NCBI GenBank assembly: GCA_002451555.1
Contig: DKCU01000124.1
Span: 1-11,120, forward strand
From: Candidatus Segatella albertsiae
Lineage (GTDB): Bacteria > Bacteroidota > Bacteroidia > Bacteroidales > Bacteroidaceae
Direction: 5' to 3'
Length of the DNA: 11,120 nucleotides
Below the pieces are notes generated by a model. It was given only the letters and a program-made list of their open reading frames with translations. It searched no databases and was not told the DNA's origin. This document shows positions 5,811 to 11,120 of the stretch, piece after piece; position 1 is the first letter of the stretch; each line of letters begins with the position of its first letter. The position numbers were made by a program, and so were the translations under genes.

Positions 5811-7209
5811 CGAGCGACTCGAAGAGCCGTTGCAGGAACGGACGCTTGATGAAATAAGCCACGTCATCGACCAAGACTGACTTCGACTGGTCTTCCAGGA
5901 AGATGCTCTTGATGCGCAGTGCCATCGCCTCGCCATAGAAGAAGGCGTTCGCCTCGAAATTATTCTCGAAACTACGGAAGTCGATGTTGGTGCTGCCACA
6001 CGAACAGAGGTTGTCGTCGCTCACCAACAGCTTGCTGTGGTTGAAACCACCCTCGTAGAGATAGACTTTCACACCAGCTTCTATCGCCTGCATCAGGAAC
6101 GAGCGAGATGCCAAATCCACCAACCTGGCATCTCCACGGCGAGGCACTACCAGGCGCACATCGACACCAGCCAACGCCGCCGTTCGCATGGCGAAGAGCA
6201 CTGGTTCGGTAGGCAGGAAATAAGGCGACTCCATATATACATATCGATGGGCTTGCAGGAGGATGCGCACGTAGCCCTGCATGATGTCGGGCCAAGGCGA
6301 CACCGGACTGCTCGTCACGATCTGCGCCAAGTTATTGTTGGAGATGCTCTTGTCTATCGGCGGATAATATCGGCGGTCGTTGATAAGCGTGCGGCACACG
6401 AAGTACCAATCGACCAAGAATGCCCGCTGGATGGCATACACCGCTCCGCCACGGATGCACAGATGGGTGTCTCGCCACGCTTGCTTCGACGTGCCCTTGA
6501 CATATCTCAGGGCGATGTTCATGCCGCCGATGAATCCCACCTTGCCGTCTATCACGCAGAGCTTGCGGTGGTTGCGGTAGTTGACCTTGCCCGTGAAGGC
6601 TGGGAAGCGCACTGGCATGAAGGGATGCACGATGACACCCGCCTTCCTCATGCGCTCGAAGAAGCGGTCCTTGACCTGCCAACAGCCCACGTCGTCATAG
6701 ATGAGTCTGACCTCCACACCCTGTCGGGCCTTGTCTATCAAGGCATCCGCCACCAGATTGCCCAGAGGGTCGTCCTCGATGATGTAGGTGTCGAGGTGAA
6801 TGTGGTCGCTCGCCTGCCCTATATAATATAATAAGGTGGAAAAGAACTCGTAGCCCTCGGTGAAGATATCGACCTCGTTGTCCTTGAAGGGCAACGCCCA
6901 GTTCTGGTTGGTGAAGAGTTTCATCAGCGGACGGTTGCGCCTTGGGATGTGCAAGTTCTCTTGCTCAGCGAACTCCAACATGCTGCGCTTGGTGAGCAGG
7001 TCCATGCTTCGCTTGCTGATGACTCGCTCCTTGCGTGTGTTCTGCCCGAAGAAGAAATAGAAGACGATGCCCACCACGGGCATGAAACAGAGCACAAGAA
7101 TCCATGCCATGGTCTTCTCTGGTTGCTTGTTGTCCATGAGAACAGCCACGATTCCACTTATTGTTATCGCCAGGTATATCACCAGCAAAATCCAATGGAC
7201 GTATATCAT
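5785..7209 (-). CDS. cls: Cardiolipin synthase (phospholipase D family)
   Basis: A 474-residue membrane enzyme that joins two phosphatidylglycerol molecules to give cardiolipin and glycerol. Two N-terminal transmembrane helices (about 2-25, YVHWILLVIYLAITISGIV, and 34-54, MAWILVLCFMPVVGIVFYFF) fit the ClsA-like layout. Two HKD motifs follow: H214-x-K216-x4-D221 with GFIGGMN, and H391-x-K393-x4-D398 with CGSTNID. Both are complete, so an active enzyme is expected. The length is typical. The ATG at 7209 is supported by the helix starting at once and by a perfect AGGAGG 7 nt upstream. The C-terminus ends RLLSPLL inside a 27-bp tandem repeat. It lies downstream of dnaG on the same strand, separated by 194 bp holding a palindromic repeat. 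I see no good TAnnTTTG promoter there, so it may depend partly on read-through from dnaG. Confidence 0.93.
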   Translation of the reverse strand: MIYVHWILLVIYLAITISGIVAVLMDNKQPEKTMAWILVLCFMPVVGIVFYFFFGQNTRKERVISKRSMDLLTKRSMLEFAEQENLHIPRRNRPLMKLFTNQNWALPFKDNEVDIFTEGYEFFSTLLYYIGQASDHIHLDTYIIEDDPLGNLVADALIDKARQGVEVRLIYDDVGCWQVKDRFFERMRKAGVIVHPFMPVRFPAFTGKVNYRNHRKLCVIDGKVGFIGGMNIALRYVKGTSKQAWRDTHLCIRGGAVYAIQRAFLVDWYFVCRTLINDRRYYPPIDKSISNNNLAQIVTSSPVSPWPDIMQGYVRILLQAHRYVYMESPYFLPTEPVLFAMRTAALAGVDVRLVVPRRGDARLVDLASRSFLMQAIEAGVKVYLYEGGFNHSKLLVSDDNLCSCGSTNIDFRSFENNFEANAFFYGEAMALRIKSIFLEDQSKSVLVDDVAYFIKRPFLQRLFESLVRLLSPLL

Positions 7210-7216
7210 TTTCTAT

Positions 7217-7222
7217 CCTCCT
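7217..7222 (-). promoter_or_regulatory. Shine-Dalgarno sequence of cls
   Basis: AGGAGG on the minus strand, 7 nt before the ATG at 7209. This is a full anti-16S match and stands out because the other starts in this window have only A-rich leaders, as is usual in Bacteroidetes. Confidence 0.6.
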
Positions 7223-7238
7223 ATTTTTTATACATCAT

Positions 7239-7390
7239 CGTATGGGAATTTATAGAAGTTAACGAAGTTATCACTCCCTTCGGTCGCTTAGGAAGTTAAG
7301 AGACAACAGCTTTCAGAATAGATTTTTTAGACACATTTGTCCTTTAACTTCCCTCTAACTCCCCTTAACTCCTTTAAATTCCCACATACG
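7239..7390. repeat. Imperfect palindromic intergenic element of about 152 bp between dnaG and cls
   Basis: The outer ends are inverted: CGTATGGGAATTTA (7239-7252) faces TTTAAATTCCCACATACG (7373-7390), with one 2-nt indel. Inside each end are degenerate 9-11-bp repeats of the type GAAGTTAAC: GAAGTTAAC-GAAGTTATC on the left (7255-7272), and on the right, read on the minus strand, GGAGTTAAGG, GGAGTTAGAG, GGAAGTTAAA (7374-7344). The middle has no coding potential. It resembles a REP/MITE-like interspersed element; I have an impression of similar GGAGTTAAGG-rich repeats in Prevotella genomes but cannot verify it. Confidence 0.6.
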
Positions 7391-7403
7391 AAAGTTCTGT
7401 ACA

Positions 7404-9335
7404 TCAATTAAAAACATTGTTCGACTGCTGTGCGAGCAAGATATTCATCTTCTTGAGCTTGACAAACTCGGCGATGAGCTCCTTGTTGCCAGGGTTCTGA
7501 CGGAACTCCTGCTGCACCTCGATGAGTCGCTGCGAGATATAGTGTGTGCGGAAGCAGAGCAAGTCCTTGATGATTTGCTGCCTCAGCTTCTCCTCGTTCA
7601 TCTTCACCTGAAGGCTCGCCGTCGTAATCTCCTGTTCGCCTGTAGGCATACCCGCTATCTTGCTGATTTCAGGGTTGGGATGCGAACCAAAGTAAGTCTC
7701 GCACTTGAATCCTTCCTCCTCGATGTGCGCCATCGCCTCGTCCATGATCTGGTTGTAGAGAGGGTTGTGAAACTTGAAGTCGTCTCCAGCCATGTCGATG
7801 CTGATATACTGGACGGCAGGCAGTTCGACATCGTTGTCGTCCATGTCCTTCACCGTAATCAGCTCATCGCCGTGATGGATGACTAGCTTGATGAGCATAT
7901 CCTCCACCTCTCTCAGCTTGTCCATCGGCGTAACGGCATTCTGCGCCACAGGTCGCTGCGTCTGCACTTGCGGAGTCTGCAAGCCAGCGGCACGTCGCTC
8001 CGCCTTCACCTGCTCGCTCATGCCGTTGCGAATGAAACCATTGAGCGCATTGATGATGACCGCCTCGTTGACACCCAGTCGATGGGCGCAATCGGTGATG
8101 TAGGAGGCACGAGTTATCTGGTTCTTGATCTTTGAGATGCTCTCCACGATGGAGTTGATGGCCTCGCTTCGCTTCACGGGGTCGGTGACGCCCTTGAGCA
8201 AGACATCGGTCTTAAACTGGATGAAGTCGGTCTGATGGTCGGCGATATACTGCCTGAACTGCTCCGCCGTATGGTTTCTGGCAAAGCTGTCAGGGTCGTT
8301 GCCATCGGGCAGGAAGAGCACCTTCACGTTCATCTCCTCCTCCAGGAGCATATCGGTACCTCGCAGGGCAGCGTGCACTCCCGCTGCATCGCCATCGTAG
8401 AGCAAGATGATATTGTTGGTGAAGCGGTGCAGCAAGCGAATCTGATGCACGCTGAGGGCGGTACCCGAGTTGGCTACCACATTCTCGATGCCACACTGGT
8501 GCATGGAGATGACATCGGTGTAGCCCTCGACCATGAACACGCAGTCTTCCTTGGCGATGGCCTTCTTCGCCTGGTAGAGGCCGTACAGCTCACGCTCCTT
8601 GTGGTAAATCTCGCTGTCGGGCGAGTTGACATACTTTTGGTTCACGCCCTTGGTACGACTATCTAGCACACGTCCGCCGAAAGCCACCACCTTGCCGCTC
8701 ACGCTGAACCAAGGGAAGATGGCACGTCCCGAGAATCGGTCGAAGTAAGCTCCCGGTTCCTTGTCGGAAGCTATCAGCACACCTGTGGCGACGAGATACT
8801 TGGGATTGTACCCAGCCTTCACCGCCGCATCGGCAAGAGCCGTGCGCTGCTGGAGCGAGAAGCCCAACTGAAACTTCTTGATGATGTCGTCGCGGAAGCC
8901 ACGGCTGCGGAAGTACTGCATACCGATGGCACGCCCATCGACATCGTTCTGCAGGATGTTCTGGAAGTACTTGGCAGCCCACTCGTTGACGATAAACATG
9001 GACTCTCTCTCGCTCTCCCTCTGTTTTTCCTCGGAAGAGAGTTCCCGCTCCTTGATTTCGATGTGATATTTCTTGGCGAGCCATCTCAGGGCATCAGGAT
9101 AGGTCATCTGCTCCAGCTCCATGAGGAAGTTGATGGCGTTGCCGCCCTTGCCGCAAGTGAAGCAATGGCAGATGCCACGAGTAGGCGAAACCGAGAAAGA
9201 CGGATGCGAGTCGTTATGGAAAGGGCATAGACCGATGTAGTTGACACCTCTCTTCTTGAGGGTGACAAACTCAGACACCACCTCCTCTATCTTGGTGGCG
9301 TCCATGATGCGATCTATGGTTGGTCTATCTATCAT
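7404..9335 (-). CDS. dnaG: DNA primase DnaG
   Basis: A 643-residue primase that makes RNA primers for replication at the fork, with DnaB helicase as partner. The start MIDRPTIDRIMDATKIEEVVSEF is the standard bacterial DnaG opening and fixes the ATG at 9335. The CHC2 zinc finger has ligands C37, H40, C58 and C61 (CPFH ... CHCFTC). The catalytic core spans about 120-370. The TOPRIM motifs are E270 in VEGYTD and D314-x-D316 in LLYDGDAAG, all present. A Gln/Pro-rich linker (about 440-465) leads to a C-terminal domain (about 470-643) that should bind DnaB. Length is normal for Bacteroidetes. It is divergent from rhaB and upstream of cls. A TACCTTTG promoter element lies 72 bp before the start, with a direct repeat in the leader. 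There is no sign of the rpsU-dnaG-rpoD operon known from Escherichia coli, as expected outside Proteobacteria. Confidence 0.96.
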   Translation of the reverse strand: MIDRPTIDRIMDATKIEEVVSEFVTLKKRGVNYIGLCPFHNDSHPSFSVSPTRGICHCFTCGKGGNAINFLMELEQMTYPDALRWLAKKYHIEIKERELSSEEKQRESERESMFIVNEWAAKYFQNILQNDVDGRAIGMQYFRSRGFRDDIIKKFQLGFSLQQRTALADAAVKAGYNPKYLVATGVLIASDKEPGAYFDRFSGRAIFPWFSVSGKVVAFGGRVLDSRTKGVNQKYVNSPDSEIYHKERELYGLYQAKKAIAKEDCVFMVEGYTDVISMHQCGIENVVANSGTALSVHQIRLLHRFTNNIILLYDGDAAGVHAALRGTDMLLEEEMNVKVLFLPDGNDPDSFARNHTAEQFRQYIADHQTDFIQFKTDVLLKGVTDPVKRSEAINSIVESISKIKNQITRASYITDCAHRLGVNEAVIINALNGFIRNGMSEQVKAERRAAGLQTPQVQTQRPVAQNAVTPMDKLREVEDMLIKLVIHHGDELITVKDMDDNDVELPAVQYISIDMAGDDFKFHNPLYNQIMDEAMAHIEEEGFKCETYFGSHPNPEISKIAGMPTGEQEITTASLQVKMNEEKLRQQIIKDLLCFRTHYISQRLIEVQQEFRQNPGNKELIAEFVKLKKMNILLAQQSNNVFN

Positions 9336-9371
9336 GTTCGTATGTACCTTATTATATTATGCTTCTGAATG

Positions 9372-9406
9372 TCTTAAGCAATGATATATATATCTTAAGT
9401 GCTGAT
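9372..9406 (-). repeat. Two 14-bp direct repeats in the dnaG leader
   Basis: TCTTAAGCAATGAT (9372-9385) and TCTTAAGTGCTGAT (9393-9406) match at 11 of 14 positions with a 21-bp period, about two helical turns. They lie just downstream of the predicted dnaG -7 element, around and after the likely transcription start, where a repressor could act. Each contains the palindrome CTTAAG. No regulator is known to me. Confidence 0.4.
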
Positions 9407-9407
9407 G

Positions 9408-9441
9408 CAAAGGTAATCATTTTCCTCGAAATATCACACAA
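9408..9441 (-). promoter_or_regulatory. Candidate promoter of dnaG
   Basis: On the minus strand TACCTTTG (9415-9408) is a full TAnnTTTG match. A possible upstream element is TTGTG (9441-9437), about 21-23 bp away. Start near 9402, leader about 65 nt. Confidence 0.55.
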
Positions 9442-9464
9442 TAAGCGGCAAAAAGACGTTATAT

Positions 9465-9498
9465 CATACAAAAAACAGACACTCTCGACATACAAAAA
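9465..9498 (+). repeat. Two CATACAAAAA direct repeats upstream of the rhaB promoter
   Basis: Identical 10-mers at 9465-9474 and 9489-9498, 24 bp apart, lying about 65-100 bp upstream of the rhaB -7 element. Position and arrangement would suit an activator of the AraC type, which controls rhamnose genes in Bacteroides, but the A-rich sequence makes chance plausible. Confidence 0.3.
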
Positions 9499-9542
9499 GA
9501 GAAGCAAACCAAAATTTAAGGCACTAATATCATTTTCTATTG

Positions 9543-9571
9543 TTTGATTATGCAAATAAAATCTACCTTTG
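9543..9571 (+). promoter_or_regulatory. Candidate promoter of rhaB
   Basis: TACCTTTG (9564-9571) fits TAnnTTTG. Upstream, TTTG (9543-9546) is 17 bp away and TTG (9540-9542) 21 bp away; either could serve as the -33 element. Start near 9577, leader about 37 nt, A-rich, no Shine-Dalgarno sequence before the ATG at 9614. Confidence 0.6.
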
Positions 9572-9613
9572 CAATCGAAAAAAACAATTTAAAACCTACT
9601 TTATTAAAAACAA

Positions 9614-11113
9614 ATGGAACAAAAGAAATATTTCTTCGCTGTCGATTTGGGCGCTACGAGTGGACGCACCATCATCGGAAGCCTCGCCGACGGGAAGTTT
9701 GACTTGGAGGAACTGACTCGTTTTGACAACAACCTCATCGAGACAGGCGGGCATTTCTACTGGGATATCTACGCCCTCTACTTCGAAATCATCAAGGGTC
9801 TGAAACTGGTGGCTCAGCGTGGCATCAACATCCAGAGCATCGGCATCGACACCTGGGGATGCGATTTCGTATATATAGGTAAGGATGGTGGCATCCTACG
9901 CAACCCGATGGCATACCGCGACCCTCACACCGTAGGCATGATGGAAAAATATTTCGACGAGAAGGTGAGCAAGGAGAAGGTGTATGAGAAGACGGGCATA
10001 CAGTTCATGAACTTCAACTCGCTCTTCCAAATCTACGCCATGCGCAAGGCTGGAAACGTGGCTTTGGAGAATGCCGACAAGGTGCTCTTTATCCCTGACG
10101 CACTGAGCTATATGCTCACCGGCAAGGCGATTTGCGAATACACCGTAGCCTCTACCTCCCAGATTCTCAACCCAGTGACAGGCGACCTCGACACAGAGCT
10201 CGTGGAGAGTCTCGGCTTGAAGCGCGAGCAGTTTGGCGAGATGACAACCCCTGCCACCGTCATCGGTACGCTGACAGAGGAAGTGCAGAAGATGACAGGA
10301 CTGGGAGCCGTACCTGTCATCGCCGTGGCTGGTCACGACACTGCGAGTGCCGTAGCCGCTGTACCTGCCAAGGACGAGGAGTTCGCTTACCTCAGCTCGG
10401 GCACTTGGAGTCTGATGGGCATCGAGACCCAGAACGCCATCATCAACGACAAGAGCTACGACCTCAACTTCACCAACGAGGGTGGCATCGAGGGCACCAC
10501 CCGATTCCTCAAGAATATCTGCGGCATGTGGATTTACGAGCGTTGTCGCAAGGAATGGAAGGACAAGGCCCTCGCCAACAACACCGACTTGTCGGAACTG
10601 GAGCATACCAAGCTGCAAACTGAGGCCATGAAGCAACCTGCCTTCCAGAGCCTCATCAACCCGGATGACGCTTGCTTCGCCAATCCTTCGAGCATGGTGG
10701 ATGCCATACAGAACTACTGTCAGGAGACAGGGCAGCGTGTACCCAATGGATATGCCGAGATATGCCGCTGCATCTTCGACAGCCTGGCACTTCGCTATCG
10801 CCAAGTGTTCACTTGGCTCAAGGACTTCGCCGATTTCGACATCAAGGTGCTGCACATCATCGGCGGCGGCTCGCTCAACCGATTCCTCAACCAGTTTACA
10901 GCCAACAGTTGCGGTGTCACCGTGCTGGCTGGACCTCAAGAGGGCACCGCCATCGGCAACATCATGCTTCAGGCTAAGGCATCAGGCGAGGTGAAGGACA
11001 TCTGGGAGATGCGACAAATCATCGCCAACTCGCTCGAACTGAAGAAATTCGAGCCAGAGGACAAGGAAGCATGGGACAAGGCTTACGAGAAGTTTTTAAA
11101 GGTAAAAAAGTAA
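9614..11113 (+). CDS. rhaB: Rhamnulokinase (FGGY carbohydrate kinase)
   Basis: A 499-residue cytoplasmic kinase that phosphorylates L-rhamnulose with ATP to rhamnulose 1-phosphate, the second intracellular step of rhamnose use. The first FGGY domain opens with the phosphate-binding D11-LGATSGR. GIDTWGCDF (77-85) is the substrate-side motif seen in RhaB (GIDTWGVDF in Escherichia coli), and AYRDPHT and GIQFMNFNSLFQ also follow the RhaB pattern. GHDTASAV carries the catalytic base D242. SSGTWSLMG (261-269), NEGGIEGTTRFLKNICGMW and the adenosine-binding GGGSLN (417-422) complete the second domain. These motifs separate it from xylulose, glycerol and fucose kinases of the same fold. Length is normal. 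It is the only plus-strand gene; only 7 bp remain after its stop, so the usual partners (isomerase rhaI, transporter rhaT, aldolase rhaD) may follow outside the window. In Bacteroides the symbol rhaK is also used. Confidence 0.94.
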   Translation: MEQKKYFFAVDLGATSGRTIIGSLADGKFDLEELTRFDNNLIETGGHFYWDIYALYFEIIKGLKLVAQRGINIQSIGIDTWGCDFVYIGKDGGILRNPMAYRDPHTVGMMEKYFDEKVSKEKVYEKTGIQFMNFNSLFQIYAMRKAGNVALENADKVLFIPDALSYMLTGKAICEYTVASTSQILNPVTGDLDTELVESLGLKREQFGEMTTPATVIGTLTEEVQKMTGLGAVPVIAVAGHDTASAVAAVPAKDEEFAYLSSGTWSLMGIETQNAIINDKSYDLNFTNEGGIEGTTRFLKNICGMWIYERCRKEWKDKALANNTDLSELEHTKLQTEAMKQPAFQSLINPDDACFANPSSMVDAIQNYCQETGQRVPNGYAEICRCIFDSLALRYRQVFTWLKDFADFDIKVLHIIGGGSLNRFLNQFTANSCGVTVLAGPQEGTAIGNIMLQAKASGEVKDIWEMRQIIANSLELKKFEPEDKEAWDKAYEKFLKVKK

Positions 11114-11120
11114 AAAGGTA

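Noticed and set aside
5675..5857. Plus-strand 60-codon frame with a signal-like start and YSNGDS repeats
   Set aside because: It needs a TTG start, has no promoter of its own and its repeats are just the 27-bp tandem array read backwards; it overlaps the end of cls. A real peptide is unlikely.
5697..5999. Minus-strand 100-codon frame with Cys-rich repeats (CCLHCCKSD)
   Set aside because: It overlaps the cls gene in another frame and the Cys-rich part again comes from the 27-bp array; no independent start signal.
6037..6831. Plus-strand open frame of 264 codons opposite cls
   Set aside because: Antisense to both HKD motifs of cardiolipin synthase; composition is the complement of conserved residues, not a protein.
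9320..9555. Short open frames on both strands in the dnaG-rhaB intergenic region (75 and 67 codons)
   Set aside because: They overlap each other, are A/T-rich, and cover the two divergent promoters; no protein features.
9896..10939. Minus-strand open frame of 347 codons opposite rhaB
   Set aside because: It is antisense to a clear rhaB gene, its translation matches no family I know, and long antisense frames are common opposite genes with biased codon use.

Overview
The window looks like chromosomal DNA of a gut Bacteroidales, most likely Prevotellaceae (Prevotella/Segatella). The reasons are promoter elements of the Bacteroidetes type (TAnnTTTG, once with a well-spaced TTTG upstream), A-rich rather than Shine-Dalgarno leaders before most genes, a secreted protein ending in a Prevotella-style C-terminal sorting motif, a GH97 glycoside hydrolase, and a DnaG and a rhamnulokinase of clear Bacteroidetes type. 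All genes lie on the minus strand except the last one.

Layout. (1) 1-395: 5' part of an Rpn-family PD-(D/E)XK nuclease/transposase-like gene, cut by the window edge, with a good promoter. (2) 504-3233: a two-gene unit, namely a 741-aa secreted surface protein followed by a 70-aa very acidic small protein, closed by a hairpin terminator. (3) 3355-5492: a single-gene unit for a secreted GH97 enzyme whose active-site residues point to the retaining (alpha-galactosidase-like) branch, with a hairpin just after it. (4) 5589-5810: a decayed DUF5675 gene fragment, then three 27-bp tandem repeats that include the end of the next gene. (5) 5785-9335: cardiolipin synthase and, upstream of it on the same strand, DNA primase. 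The 194 bp between them is almost filled by an imperfect palindromic element of about 152 bp. (6) 9336-9613: a divergent intergenic region with one promoter per direction. (7) 9614-11113: rhamnulokinase, probably the first gene of a rhamnose operon running out of the window.

How the genes relate. DnaG (replication) and Cls (membrane lipid) are housekeeping genes. GH97 and RhaB are carbohydrate catabolism genes, but no SusC/SusD pair, sensor or other hydrolase is visible, so no polysaccharide utilisation locus can be drawn. The surface protein and its small partner share a transcription unit and similar leader sequences, and are the least understood part of the window.

I looked for a novel system such as a defence island, a biosynthetic cluster or a CRISPR array, and do not see a convincing one. 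The best leads are small: the acidic protein paired with the surface protein, triplication of the cls stop-codon region, the palindromic element between dnaG and cls, and the lysine/serine tetrapeptide array inside GH97. There are no tRNA, rRNA or CRISPR features that I can recognise.
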